Source: CBDFGK01 sp965247075
GTDB taxonomy: Bacteria > Pseudomonadota > Gammaproteobacteria > Pseudomonadales > Halieaceae
Reading direction: 5' to 3'
Assembly (NCBI GenBank): GCA_965247075.1
Contig: CBDFGK010000003.1
Location: 2,108,001 to 2,172,000, forward strand
DNA length: 64,000 bases
The position numbers and the translations under genes were made by a program. The notes beneath the pieces were generated by a model. That model was not told where the DNA came from and ran no database searches. It saw only the letters and a program-made list of their open reading frames with translations. Below are positions 9,674-19,158 of this stretch, piece after piece (positions within the stretch are counted from its first letter, which is position 1; every line of letters begins with the position of its first letter).

Positions 9674-10174
9674 TTAGGGGTAAGTACTATCATTGACAAA
9701 GCGATCCAGAAATACATTCCCTGCCGCATTCAGGGCCATTAACGCGCCTCCAATCAATGACGCCAGGTACAACCAGCCCTTGGGTAACCCGGAAGCCGAC
9801 AGAACCTGAACATCGACCATCTCCACCAGTAGACCGGCGTTAATTGATACATTCAAAGCGAAGACCGCTATGAGTATTTGCACCACCTGGTTTAACCAAT
9901 ATTGACCAGTGTCAGACAGGCGATCATAAATAATGGTAATTGCCATGTGACTGTGCCTGTACACCGCAGTCGCTACGGACAACATGCCGAACCATACGAG
10001 CAACAGCAGTGCCACTTCTTCGGACCAACTGATAGGTGATGACAAGACGTATCGAAAGAATACCGAAACGACGATAATCAGGACCATTGCCACCAACATC
10101 AGACAACAGACCAATTCGGTATAGCGATTGACAGTGTCCAGAAACCGAAGCAGTGCCTTTCCAAGCGCTTCCAT
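9674..10174 (-). CDS. dctQ: TRAP transporter small membrane subunit
   Basis: 166 aa with four predicted membrane helices, and the DctQ-typical stretch FFRYVLSSPISWSEEVALLLLVWFG. The start ATG (10172-10174) overlaps the dctP stop by one base (TAATG), implying translational coupling. It is the partner of the DctM just downstream. Confidence 0.92.
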   Translation of the reverse strand: MEALGKALLRFLDTVNRYTELVCCLMLVAMVLIIVVSVFFRYVLSSPISWSEEVALLLLVWFGMLSVATAVYRHSHMAITIIYDRLSDTGQYWLNQVVQILIAVFALNVSINAGLLVEMVDVQVLSASGLPKGWLYLASLIGGALMALNAAGNVFLDRFVNDSTYP

Positions 10175-11193
10175 TATTCGACCTCCCTGATTCGCCCAAG
10201 TAAATCGCTATAGGCAGGGAATTCGTCATAAATGGGTTGCATCGCCTGACGAAAGGGCGTGCTATCAATAGACGTAATTGAAACCCCTGCTTCGAGCATG
10301 TCACCTTTAGCCTTTCGATTGGCCTCATTCATGAGTTCGCGCTCGAACAGTGCGACATCGTGTGCAGCCGCTGAAATGGCTTTCTGATACTGGGTGGGGA
10401 GAGACTGATATTTTTTCAAATTCATGAGCAATACTGCAGGCGGGCTAAGGTGGTTGTCCTCCACATAATTTTTGGCGACATCATAGTGCCCCGAAGTGGC
10501 AAAGCTAACATAGTCATTTTCAGCGCCGTCCACTATTCCTGTCTGTATCGCCGAGTAAACCTCACCATAATTCATCGGCGTAGGCACCGCGCCCAGTAGT
10601 TCGATCATCCGAATCATAATCGGGGCTGGCTGCACGCGTATTTTCAACCCCCTCATATCAGCCAAAGTGTTTATCGGCTTATCTGCCCGCGTATAGAACG
10701 AGCGATTACCTGCCTCCAAATAGTCAAAGCCAATCAATCCTACATCCCGTAGATCAGTGCGGATATCTCGACCTATAGCGCCGTCCAGCACCTTATACTT
10801 GTGCTCTTGATCGCGATAAATATAGGGCAAGGTAAGCACCCCCACACTGGGGCTGACATTCGCCAATACAACGGCATTGGTACGGGCGAAATCAATGATA
10901 CCAAGACGTGCCTGTTCGATAGTTTCCGACTCTTGCCCCAACTGGGCACTGGCGTAAACTTTGACAGTGACTCTGCCCTGGGTATTGGACTCCACCAACT
11001 CAGCAAAGCGATACATGGCAACCGTCACAGGGTTATTCTTTGGTAGACTTTCAGCCAGCCGCAAAGTTATGTCCGGCTCCCCGTTAATTGTCGGCTCGAT
11101 TTCTCCCCTGATGGTCACAACCGAAACTGCCACCAAAAAAATGATACAAATGAGTTTTACTGAAAAGTATTTCCCCATTAGTCTAAAACCCAT
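10174..11193 (-). CDS. dctP: TRAP transporter substrate-binding protein
   Basis: Periplasmic solute-binding protein (339 aa) of the DctP family. It has an N-terminal hydrophobic signal segment (VKLICIIFLVAVSVV), then the core with ALGxxE-like LGQESETIEQARLG and the conserved carboxylate-binding Arg regions (NRSFYT, MRGLKIRV). ATG 11193 is possible, but a second ATG at 11178 (MGKYFSVK) gives a more standard signal peptide. The operator at 11196-11209 touches the upstream start, so the first start would have its ribosome site inside the operator. First gene of dctPQM-uxuA. Confidence 0.92.
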   Translation of the reverse strand: MGFRLMGKYFSVKLICIIFLVAVSVVTIRGEIEPTINGEPDITLRLAESLPKNNPVTVAMYRFAELVESNTQGRVTVKVYASAQLGQESETIEQARLGIIDFARTNAVVLANVSPSVGVLTLPYIYRDQEHKYKVLDGAIGRDIRTDLRDVGLIGFDYLEAGNRSFYTRADKPINTLADMRGLKIRVQPAPIMIRMIELLGAVPTPMNYGEVYSAIQTGIVDGAENDYVSFATSGHYDVAKNYVEDNHLSPPAVLLMNLKKYQSLPTQYQKAISAAAHDVALFERELMNEANRKAKGDMLEAGVSITSIDSTPFRQAMQPIYDEFPAYSDLLGRIREVE

Positions 11194-11195
11194 AT

Positions 11196-11241
11196 CTCAA
11201 ACGTTTGAGTAAGTATATCCGAACTCAGTAATCCATGTCAA
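11196..11241 (-). promoter_or_regulatory. dctP promoter with LacI-type operator
   Basis: Read on the minus strand: TTGACA (11236-11241), 18-bp spacer, TATACT (11212-11217), then the palindrome CTCAAACGTTTGAG (11196-11209) immediately downstream of the -10. A repressor bound there would block initiation. The same palindrome stands in the same position at the nagB and nagA promoters. The LacI-type gene at 27873 is the obvious candidate regulator, by inference. Confidence 0.85.
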
Positions 11242-11367
11242 GATTAAGAGGGCGGATAGTTGCTTCGTTTGACATTTTGTGTTTTCGCCATCAACTACAC
11301 TGTTTCATACGCTGATTGCGCCCGGAACGTGTCAACCTCATATGGCCAGTCATTTCAAAGATAACAT

Positions 11368-12498
11368 CTATTTCACGTAGCCGGCGGCTGTCAATGTTGG
11401 GAAGTTGACGCGATCATTGATAATGGTGTCATCTCCGGATTCAACAATAGGGTTGATGGCTACGGTCTCTGGCGGCATGGGTACGATTGGTCGCCCCCGC
11501 ACAAAACGTTCCGGATGACGTTCATAGCGCCCATCAAGCACGCGTTGTTTCTGTACGGCAACCTCGTGATAACGGCCCGTGAAGACCTGTTCCGGGGTAA
11601 AGCCTGCCAGGCCACTGTGATGGTGCTCGACGTTGTACCAGTCAAAATAAGCCTCGCACCAGTGCCTGGCATGGGATACATCCGTGCAGCGACCCGGATA
11701 ATCCGGTTGATACTTTTGCGTCTTGAACTGGCTTTCACTGAACGGATTGTCATTGCTCACCCAGGGACGGCTGTGACTGCAGGTCACATCCAGTTCACGC
11801 ATCAGGTCCAGGTATCCGTGCGCAATCATCGGCGATCCGCGGTCCTGATGCAGCGTGAGCTGACCTGGCGCTATGTCGTAACGGGCCGTAGCTTCGCCCA
11901 TCAGTTGCCTGGATAACGCACTGTTCTCCTTGAGTGAGACCATCCACGCCACAACCAACCGGCTGAACAGGTCAAGCACAACGTAGAGTGATAGATAAAT
12001 ACCCCGGCGGACCAAGGGGAGCTTCGTTATATCCCACGTCCAAACATCGGTAGGGGCTCTGGCCAACAGCCTGGAAACCGCATGGTGCTGGGCTGGCCGT
12101 TGCCGGCGCCGATCACCGTTTTCACCCTGGCCACGAAGAATGCGGTGCATGGTGCTGACCGAGCACAGGTACTGCTCCTGCTCCAGCAGGCGTTGATATA
12201 CTTCTGCCGGCGGCTGATCACAAAAGGGTTCACTGTGCAGTGTCTCGACTACGGTAGCACGCTCTTGGGTACTGAGGGCGCGCGGCTGCACTGACTGTTT
12301 ACGTGATTGCCGCGGGGGTTCGTCGTTGACGGCACGCTTTTGGTGAACGTATACCGTGCTTCGATTGAGGCCCAAAACACGGCACGCCCGCGCCAAGGAT
12401 AACCGGGCCGGGAGTTCGGCTAGCACAGCATTCATGCGTCTTTTCCATTGTTCAGTTGATCGAGCATCGACAAGGCTTTTTTTTGCAAATCCAGGCAA
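11368..12498 (-). CDS. IS3-family transposase OrfB
   Basis: Integrase-core (rve) transposase with D in DVWTWDITKLP, D in LHQDRGSPM and E in NDNPFSESQFKTQKY, the usual DDE spacing. It overlaps orfA by 67 bp. The natural product is probably an OrfAB fusion made by -1 frameshifting at the A8 run near 12477, where orfA reads LQKKALSM and orfB reads FAKKSLVD. Confidence 0.9.
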   Translation of the reverse strand: MPGFAKKSLVDARSTEQWKRRMNAVLAELPARLSLARACRVLGLNRSTVYVHQKRAVNDEPPRQSRKQSVQPRALSTQERATVVETLHSEPFCDQPPAEVYQRLLEQEQYLCSVSTMHRILRGQGENGDRRRQRPAQHHAVSRLLARAPTDVWTWDITKLPLVRRGIYLSLYVVLDLFSRLVVAWMVSLKENSALSRQLMGEATARYDIAPGQLTLHQDRGSPMIAHGYLDLMRELDVTCSHSRPWVSNDNPFSESQFKTQKYQPDYPGRCTDVSHARHWCEAYFDWYNVEHHHSGLAGFTPEQVFTGRYHEVAVQKQRVLDGRYERHPERFVRGRPIVPMPPETVAINPIVESGDDTIINDRVNFPTLTAAGYVK

Positions 12499-12836
12499 TC
12501 ATTGGCGATCTCCACCTTTCGGTTCAAGCGAGTGATTTCTTTTTCAAGCTGCTCAATACGCCGCTCCTGGGGTGTCCGGGACGCCGTTGGACCAGGAGCG
12601 CTTTTACTCAAGCCCGCCACGCCATTCTCCGCAAGCTCTCGGCGCCATTGGGAGACTTGACTGCTGTAGAGCTTTTCGCGGCGCAGCAATGCGCCAAGCT
12701 CACCGTGCTGGCAGGCATCGGCTTGAGCAATAATGCGTAACTTGTACTCGGTCTTGAACTGACGGCGTGTGCGTTTCTCCAGCGCCGGTTCCGGTGTAAC
12801 TTGTGTATCAGGCTGTTCTGATAGTGATTTTGGCAT
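12432..12836 (-). CDS. IS3-family OrfA
   Basis: 134 aa, with an N-terminal helix-turn-helix (RRQFKTEYKLRIIAQADAC and SSQVSQWRRELAENG) and a C-terminal coiled coil with leucine heptads (RRIEQLEKEITRLNRKVEI), typical of IS3 OrfA. Ends in the overlap with OrfB. Confidence 0.9.
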   Translation of the reverse strand: MPKSLSEQPDTQVTPEPALEKRTRRQFKTEYKLRIIAQADACQHGELGALLRREKLYSSQVSQWRRELAENGVAGLSKSAPGPTASRTPQERRIEQLEKEITRLNRKVEIANDCLDLQKKALSMLDQLNNGKDA

Positions 12837-12910
12837 GTTGTGTGTCCAGTACCTGTGGCCCTGAAATCTATGTTATCCCAAACAGGAAGTGTATGGGGTC
12901 AGGTTGACAC

Positions 12911-13386
12911 ACAGGGGCCCAGGCTAAGAGTGACGCCCAGGGTGTGAGTTTCACCGGGAAGAAGCTCAACACAGTCGCTGAGAGCATTTGCAGTTTCGAT
13001 ATAGAGCATGTTCCGGTAAGCATCATCCGAAAAATCTGGAAGATTGCGTGTCCGTTCTCGCCACGGGTTCCAGACGATCATACTTCGGCTGCCCTCGCTA
13101 CTTAGATGAATGGTGCGCCGCCAGGATCGATCAAGTAGCTGGCAGTTGGCGGGGACATCACGGTAGATCCCGTTCAGTTCTTTGACTATCCTAACCGGGC
13201 CGTTCTGGGTGCTTTCTCGCCAGTCCTGAAGAGCGTCAACATAGGAAACACCCTCCAGCCCTTGAATTTCCGACTGGACACTGTCTCCCACTGCCAAATA
13301 GCTGTGCAAGGCCGAGCTGAAGTTCACCGGCTGCCGGGCCTGATTCACAACTGAGCGCGATACTTCGAGGGTTATTCCAACACCTA
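12911..13386 (-). pseudogene. yeaD: yeaD 3' segment
   Basis: C-terminal part of the mutarotase: NQARQPVNFSSALHSYLAVG, the RSMIVWNPW region and NMLYIETANALSD, all typical of the family. Bounded on the right by the TA (13385-13386) used by IS630-A and on the left by the IS3 end. Confidence 0.88.
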
Positions 13387-14554
13387 GTGTACTGTATTAA
13401 ACTGATTGCTGAAATGCGAGTGATTGACGCGCACGCTCTACTTTTACCAAAATCTCCCCGGCAGATTTTGTCCAAACAAATGGCTTTTTGTTTTCGTTAT
13501 GCATTTCGATGAACTTCATGATGGATTCCTCCAACTCTTTCACCGACGTGAAGACACCGCGGCGAAGCTGCTTTTCTGTCAGCAAACCAAAAAATCTCTC
13601 CACTAAATTTAGCCACGACGAACTTGTTGGAATAAAGTGCAAGTGAACCCTTTTGTTTCGCTTAATCCAGTTCTTTACTTTTTCATGTTTGTGCGTCGCG
13701 TAGTTATCTACGATAAGATGAAGGTCTAACTCTTGGGGTGTTTGCTTTTCCACTGCCCTCAGAAACGCCAAAAATTCCTGATGCCGATGTCGCTTCATGC
13801 ACTGACCGATAATGTCACCCGTCAATGTATTTAATGCTGCAAACAAGGTGCTTGTACCATGACGTTTATAGTCGTGAGTCATTGTTCCGCACCGCCCCTG
13901 CTTCATCGGTAATCCAGGTTGCGTTCTATCCAGTGCCTGAATAGAGCTCTTTTCGTCGACACAAAAGACAACGGCATTCTCAGGCGGCGACAAATACAAT
14001 CCAACAATATCGCGTAATTTTTCCTCAAAGGCAGGATCGTTACTCACCTTGAATTGCGCAGTCAGGTGTGGCTTCAGGCCAACGTCTCGCCACACCCTAT
14101 TGATAAAGGAATGATTAATTCCCAACACTTTGGCGAGACCACGGGTTGTCCAGTGCGTGCCATCTTTCGGCTTTTCCTGCGTGGTTATCCTGATTATTTT
14201 CGAACGCAGCTTCGCTTGGTCTGCAGAATTCTTGCCACCATGATTTCCCCCTCTTGGCAACTCCTTTTCTATACCCTGAATCCCTCTCTCAAAAAAACGA
14301 TTACGCCATCGACCTACCTTGTTGACGTCAATGTCCAGCTCTTCAGCTATTTTGTAGTTGGGAATATCGTCAGCGGCGAGCAGAATGATTCTCGAGCGCT
14401 CAACCAATCGCACCGAAGTTTTTCTGCTCCTTACATTTTTTTACAACTGTTTTTTTTCTGCTGATAACGTAATTCTTATTTGGGCGGGCATGGGCTTCAC
14501 GTAGGTTGTGGTTGAAGCGCCCATAGTATCATTATTTAATTTAATACACTACAC
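13387..14554 (-). mobile_element. IS630-family element A, copy 2 (complete)
   Basis: 1168 bp between TA duplications (13385-13386 and 14555-14556). Terminal repeats are GTGTACTGTATTAAA-like at the left and its near complement at the right. It inserted at the TA inside the CTAGG of yeaD. IS630-B begins at the right-hand TA, so the two elements share one TA. Confidence 0.93.
13397..14413 (-). CDS. IS630-A transposase (338 aa)
   Basis: Intact. N-terminal HTH (KIAEELDIDVNKVGRWRNRF), then DDE residues in CVDEKSSIQALDRTQPG, HLIVDNYATHKHEK and SSSWLNLVERFFG. Start ATG 14413. This is the reference copy for the truncated copies at 3425-5667 and 48584-49546. Confidence 0.93.
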   Translation of the reverse strand: MRLVERSRIILLAADDIPNYKIAEELDIDVNKVGRWRNRFFERGIQGIEKELPRGGNHGGKNSADQAKLRSKIIRITTQEKPKDGTHWTTRGLAKVLGINHSFINRVWRDVGLKPHLTAQFKVSNDPAFEEKLRDIVGLYLSPPENAVVFCVDEKSSIQALDRTQPGLPMKQGRCGTMTHDYKRHGTSTLFAALNTLTGDIIGQCMKRHRHQEFLAFLRAVEKQTPQELDLHLIVDNYATHKHEKVKNWIKRNKRVHLHFIPTSSSWLNLVERFFGLLTEKQLRRGVFTSVKELEESIMKFIEMHNENKKPFVWTKSAGEILVKVERARQSLAFQQSV

Positions 14555-14556
14555 TA

Positions 14557-15712
14557 GTGTAGGTCGCTATAAATAGTGTAACATGTAGCCTCTTCCCCTA
14601 ATAGAGAGAGCTTGTTGTGCGTGTTGCAGTAGAAATTGTTTTGTCTGATGACGAAGTTGTGGATTTGAGTAAGTTCTCTAAATCGCGTTCTGTGTCGGTC
14701 CGATTGGCGGAGCGTTCACGAATTGTTCTTCTAGCCGGCAAGGGCATGACCAATGAAGAGATCGGTTTTGAACTGGGCATTACGAGACAGAAAGCCGGCC
14801 GCTGGCGAAAACGTTATGCAGAGAGAGGAGTTGAAGGCATCCGCCGGGATGCGTATCGGCCGGGGCGCAAACCGACAATCAGTTCACGTAAGGTTGCACA
14901 GGTGATCAGACTCACGACGCAAGAGAAACCGAAAAACGCTACGCATTGGAGCCAACGCCTGATGGCAGAGAAGGCGGGTATCTGCATGTCCTCGGTGGGC
15001 CGGATATGGAAAAGCCATGGTTTGAAACCGCACCGGATAAGTACATTCAAGGTATCAAACGATAAAGAGTTTGCCGAGAAACTGGAGGCAATCGTTGGCC
15101 TTTACATATCACCGCCGGATAACGCCATTGTTTTCAGTTGTGATGAAAAGAGCCAGATACAAGCGCTGGATAGAACACAGCCGGGCTTACCGATGAAAAA
15201 AGGCAGGGCCGCGACAATGACACATGACTATAAACGTAATGGCACCACGACCCTGTTTGCTGCATTGAATACCTTGACAGGGGAAGTGCTGGGCACCTGC
15301 GCTGGGCGGCATCGCCATCAGGAATGGTTGTCATTTCTCCGCCAGATCAATACGTCGACGCCCAAAGATAAAGAGATTCATATTATCTGTGACAATTACG
15401 CCACGCATAAGCACCCGAAGGTAAAAAGCTGGCTGAAATATCACCAGCGATTCCATGTGCACTTCACGCCAACTGGCGCATCGTGGTTAAACATGGTGGA
15501 ACGGTTTTTTCGGGAGCTAACTGAAAAGCAATTGAAACGAGGTGTCTTTAGCAGTGTGAAAGAGCTTGAGCAAACAGTCATGGCGTTCATTGAGACTCAT
15601 AACCAAGCGCCGGCGCCTTATATCTGGACCAAGTCTGCGAGTGACATTCTGGAGAAAGTGAAGCGTGGCAGAGAGAAACTTAATAAGTTACAAACTGTTT
15701 GACGACCTACAC
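14557..15712 (+). mobile_element. IS630-family element B, copy 1
   Basis: 1156 bp between TA at 14555-14556 (shared with IS630-A) and TA at 15713-15714. Terminal repeat GTGTAGGTCG at both ends. It is inserted at the TA bordering IS630-A. Its own right border reads CACTAG, which supplies the CTAG used by IS1182-b. Confidence 0.93.
14617..15702 (+). CDS. IS630-B transposase (361 aa)
   Basis: Intact. HTH region EEIGFELGITRQKAGRWRKRY, and catalytic residues in SCDEKSQIQALDRTQPG, HIICDNYATHKHPK and GASWLNMVERFF. It differs clearly from the IS630-A protein. Near-identical to the copy at 19780-20865. A GTG start is used at 14617. Confidence 0.93.
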   Translation: MRVAVEIVLSDDEVVDLSKFSKSRSVSVRLAERSRIVLLAGKGMTNEEIGFELGITRQKAGRWRKRYAERGVEGIRRDAYRPGRKPTISSRKVAQVIRLTTQEKPKNATHWSQRLMAEKAGICMSSVGRIWKSHGLKPHRISTFKVSNDKEFAEKLEAIVGLYISPPDNAIVFSCDEKSQIQALDRTQPGLPMKKGRAATMTHDYKRNGTTTLFAALNTLTGEVLGTCAGRHRHQEWLSFLRQINTSTPKDKEIHIICDNYATHKHPKVKSWLKYHQRFHVHFTPTGASWLNMVERFFRELTEKQLKRGVFSSVKELEQTVMAFIETHNQAPAPYIWTKSASDILEKVKRGREKLNKLQTV

Positions 15713-15715
15713 TAG

Positions 15716-17167
15716 GAGTCTGTCGGATTTAACGACAGTATTACTATAGAATAAGCCCATCGTACCAAGAAGAGATCGAGGCTACCATGTCAGCCAAATT
15801 CCAGCCGATCAATCGAGATACTCCGTACCTGCTACCGCCCTCCTTGCAGGACTGGTTGCCGGAGAAACACCTGGCACGCTTTGTAGTGGATATTGTGGAT
15901 CAACTCGACTTGAGTGAACTGGTAACTCGCTATGGTGGCGGTGGGAAACAGCCCTATCACCCCGCCGTGTTAGTAGCGCTGTTGTTCTACGGTTATGCGA
16001 CCGGGATATTCTCCAGTCGTAAGCTGGAGCAGGCGACCCACGACTCGGTTGCCTTTCGTTATATCACCGCAGATGCGCACCCGGACCATGACACGGTCGC
16101 CACCTTTCGCAAGCGTTTTCTGCCGGAACTGGAAGGTTTGTTTGTACAGATATTGGTGGTCGCCAAGGTGATGGGCGTGTTCAAGCTGGGCAAGGTCAGC
16201 CTGGACGGAACCAAGATCAAGGCCAACGCCAGCAAGCACAAGGCGATGAGCTGGGGCTATGCGAACAAACTGGAAGAGCAACTTCGCCGAGAGGTACAGG
16301 CACTGCTCAGGCGGGCGGAACAGGCCGATACTGAAGATAAGCCGCCGATCGACATTCCTGATGAACTGGCGCGCCGGGAAGATCGGCTGGCGGCCATCAA
16401 GCAAGCCAGAGGGCGTGAGCCAAAGCCACCTGAGCCTGGGCCACGGGATAAGGATCAGGTTAATTTTACCGATGGAGAATCACGCATCATGCCGTCTTCG
16501 GAGGGATTTGTGCAGGGCTACAACGCACAGGCTGCCGTTGATATCGAATCATACCTGATTGTGGAAAATCACATCACACAGCAGCCGAATGACAAGCAGG
16601 AGATTGAGCCGACCCTGAACGGATTGGCGGATGCGGAAGCGCAGTTGGGCAAGGCGGAGGCCTTATTGGCGGATGCGGGTTACTTCAGCGCTGATAACGT
16701 AGGTCGCTGTGAAGACGCGGAGATCATACCCTATATCTCGGATCATCGGGAGCGACACAACCTTCCCTGGGATGAACGATTCAGGACACCTCCCCCATGC
16801 CCACCGGATGCCGATGCCGTGACAGCGATGGCATATCGATTGCGAACCGCTGAGGGTAAGGCAATCTATGCCAAACGAAAATCCACGGTGGAAACGGTAT
16901 TTGGAATAATTAAAGAGGTGATGGGGTTTCGGCGGTTTCACCTTCGCGGGCGGGATGCGGCGCAAGGTGAATGGTGTGGTGTGCATGGCGTGGAATCTGA
17001 AGCGCATGTACGCCCTGGGAGGCTGAGAGCATGAATAAGGGAAGCCTTATCCCGAGCAATGGTGCCCAATTTTGCACCTTGGGAGGCAGTTCAAACAAAA
17101 AATTGGAATGGGTACTTGAGTGGGCGCAATGTACTCCTGCTTCGCTCGGGTCAACCCCGACAGACTC
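15716..17167 (+). mobile_element. IS1182-family element b
   Basis: 1452 bp with terminal repeat GAGTCTGTCGG at both ends (preceded by G on the left), flanked by CTAG at 15712-15715 and 17168-17171. The left CTAG spans the border of IS630-B; the right one is the yeaD site again. The stretch after the transposase (17037-17160) holds no further gene. Confidence 0.92.
15787..17034 (+). CDS. IS1182-family transposase, probably frameshifted near its end
   Basis: N-terminal DUF772-type domain (YHPAVLVALLFYGYATGIFSS), then D in VSLDGTKIKANAS, D in LLADAGYFSADN and E in VETVFGIIKEVMGFRRF. After GEW (about 16972) the annotated frame reads GVHGVESEAHVRPG. The neighbouring frame reads VCMAWNLKRMYALGG and stops at 17034-17036, matching the usual family C terminus. 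A small indel near 16975 is therefore likely. The catalytic core is intact, so the effect is uncertain. Confidence 0.85.
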   Translation: MSAKFQPINRDTPYLLPPSLQDWLPEKHLARFVVDIVDQLDLSELVTRYGGGGKQPYHPAVLVALLFYGYATGIFSSRKLEQATHDSVAFRYITADAHPDHDTVATFRKRFLPELEGLFVQILVVAKVMGVFKLGKVSLDGTKIKANASKHKAMSWGYANKLEEQLRREVQALLRRAEQADTEDKPPIDIPDELARREDRLAAIKQARGREPKPPEPGPRDKDQVNFTDGESRIMPSSEGFVQGYNAQAAVDIESYLIVENHITQQPNDKQEIEPTLNGLADAEAQLGKAEALLADAGYFSADNVGRCEDAEIIPYISDHRERHNLPWDERFRTPPPCPPDADAVTAMAYRLRTAEGKAIYAKRKSTVETVFGIIKEVMGFRRFHLRGRDAAQGEWCGVHGVESEAHVRPGRLRA

Positions 17168-17521
17168 CTAGCCGCAGATGCAGGTGACTGTCATAGGGCC
17201 AGAGCGGTTCATCCGTCGATTTCACTGGCAACTGTAAAGTAACCGTAGTCAAATCTTCGCTTATCACCTCTATATCGGAAACAGACCAGAGGCGTGTGCG
17301 AACGAAACCATGGGCAGGGACGGCGGCTGATGGACAAGGTACCTGTTTTCGCACGGCTTCACTGTTGTTTCCCAACTGCCCAAACCATGGCCAACAGATA
17401 GGGATACCTCCCCGCAACGGCTGGCCAGCCTGGTAATCACACAGTGAGCTGAGCCAAAGTAACGGCTTTTCACCGCACCGCTGATAATGACTCACCTGGG
17501 CTCCTTGTAGAAATATAGTAG
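17168..17521 (-). pseudogene. yeaD: yeaD middle segment
   Basis: Central part of the mutarotase: IFLQGAQVSHYQRCGEKPLL, LRGGIPICWPWFGQ, PAHGFVRTRLWSV and PYDSHLHLRLG. It lies between the IS1182-b CTAG (17168-17171) and the IS1380 duplication (TAGTAG at 17516-17521). Confidence 0.9.
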
Positions 17522-19158
17522 CCCCAATCCCCAGATAGAAAACCCTAAAACGCAGAAAGCCTTGGCTGTATACCGGTTAGCATCAAAACTCTCCATCACC
17601 CAATGGGTGCACAACGCAAGGCTTATGAACATGCTACCCTACAAACTCGACACCACAAACGACTTACTGACATCCCGCGTCGGTTTATTGGCCGTGGCAC
17701 AACTGATGGAGTCCTTACAGCTGAGCGAGCGCATCGATCAGCACTTCCCCTTACCGCAAAGCAACCGGGGTTTGCCGCCATCGACGTTCATCAAAACCTT
17801 CCTCCTGATGCAACACGAAGGCAGCGTTCACCTGGATGACAGTCGGCACCTCCAGGACGATGAGGCCCGGCGAACCGTGTTGAATCTCACTCACATTCCA
17901 AAGGCGACAACGCTCGGAGACCGGCTGAGAAGAATAGGCAACCAGCCACAAATCCAGGATGCCTGGAGCCGCGTTACTCAAGCGGTATTGCAATCGGCCT
18001 TACATCGTTGCAAGAAGGTCACACTGGACATCGACGCTACTGAAATTATCGCGCACAAAGCCGAAGCGCAATGGACCTACAACAAGAACAAAGGCTACAT
18101 GCCAATGGTGGGTCATATCGCCGAAACCGGACAGATTGTGGCCACTGACTTCCGTCCGGGCAACGCCTCTCCGGCCCGGGAAAACCTGGAATGTATCAAA
18201 TACTGTCAACAGGCATTGCCCAAAGGCTGCGTCATTCACGCCCTGCGCATTGATGCCGCAGGCTACCAAGCAAAAATCATTGAGTACTGTGATGAGCACG
18301 GTATCGAGTATGCCATTCGAGCCAAAACCGGCGCGGCGATGCAAGCGCAAATCCACGCGGCGCAAGAAGAAGACTGGCAGTCGCTACTTGATCGGCAAGG
18401 CAAAGCCATAAAAGACCGGCAAACCTACCGTAGCAGTCACTGTATTGGTGATTACCCAACCCCGTTCACCCTGATCATTCAACGCACAGCCATTGACGGC
18501 CAGGCCGACCTTGATGTAGAGCCACAGGAAGAAGCCGAAGCAGTGACTGTGGGCGGCTATACCTATCGGGCGATTGCCACCAACCGCAACCACAGCCGTG
18601 ACAGCCGGCTCATCCACCGGTACAACCAACGTGCGCAAGACAGTGAAAACCGCAGCAAGGAACTGAAGCTCGATTTGGGTGGCGATACCTTGCCCTGCTC
18701 GGACTTTACTGCCAATGCGCTGTATTTTTTACTCACCGCGCTGTCCTACAACGTCTTTGCCCTGATGCGTGGGCTGCTGCCGGGCGAACCGGGCAACCAT
18801 CGTGCGATCACCGTGCGTTGGCGCCGGTACGCCATGGCCGCCAAAGTGGTCAAAACAGGGCGACAACTGTTGGTAAAATTGAAGGCAGAACATCGGGGAC
18901 TCCTGGAGCGAGTGCTGATCGCACTGAGGCAATTCGACCCGCCGCCTGTGTAAAGGCCATTGACGATAAAATCGCGGTTGCCACGGGATAGCTCTGTCTA
19001 AAAAGGAGAACTGGGCCTTTTTGTGCCTGAGTGCGTGCCGGGATGCAGTTTTTGACGGTACTCTCCGGCCATGCAGTCAGTGGCCGCTTGCGTGCGAGCT
19101 AAAAAGGGGTCTTCAGAGTGCTTTGACGCACTGGCAAAGTTCTATCTGGGGATTTGGG
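17522..19158 (+). mobile_element. IS1380-family element
   Basis: 1637 bp. The ends CCCCAATCCCCAGATAGAA (left) and the complement of CCCAAATCCCCAGATAGAA (right) are imperfect inverted repeats. TAGTAG flanks both sides (17516-17521 and 19159-19164); the true duplication could be shorter because the motif is itself repeated. It is inserted in codons of yeaD. About 200 bp at the right end (18957-19158) carries no gene. Confidence 0.88.
17625..18953 (+). CDS. IS1380-family transposase
   Basis: The N terminus MLPYKLDTTNDLLTSRVGL and DDSRHLQDDEARRTVLNL are characteristic of IS1380. Catalytic Asp candidates are in VTLDIDATEI and LRIDAAGYQ; the C terminus has the ALYFLLTALSYNVFALMRG helix region. The frame is open from 17562, but ATG 17625 (MNMLPYKL) with AAGG just upstream is the better start, giving about 442 aa. 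Confidence 0.9.
   Translation: MNMLPYKLDTTNDLLTSRVGLLAVAQLMESLQLSERIDQHFPLPQSNRGLPPSTFIKTFLLMQHEGSVHLDDSRHLQDDEARRTVLNLTHIPKATTLGDRLRRIGNQPQIQDAWSRVTQAVLQSALHRCKKVTLDIDATEIIAHKAEAQWTYNKNKGYMPMVGHIAETGQIVATDFRPGNASPARENLECIKYCQQALPKGCVIHALRIDAAGYQAKIIEYCDEHGIEYAIRAKTGAAMQAQIHAAQEEDWQSLLDRQGKAIKDRQTYRSSHCIGDYPTPFTLIIQRTAIDGQADLDVEPQEEAEAVTVGGYTYRAIATNRNHSRDSRLIHRYNQRAQDSENRSKELKLDLGGDTLPCSDFTANALYFLLTALSYNVFALMRGLLPGEPGNHRAITVRWRRYAMAAKVVKTGRQLLVKLKAEHRGLLERVLIALRQFDPPPV

Larger units (their letters stand above)
11329..12910 (-). mobile_element. IS3-family element
   Basis: About 1582 bp with GTGTCAACCT at one end (11329-11338) and its complement AGGTTGACAC at the other (12901-12910). The flanking triplets (AAC left, ACA right) do not form a clean 3-bp duplication, so one flank may have been altered. 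It sits between the dctP promoter region (11242-11328) and the 3' end of yeaD, which it probably truncates. Confidence 0.85.
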
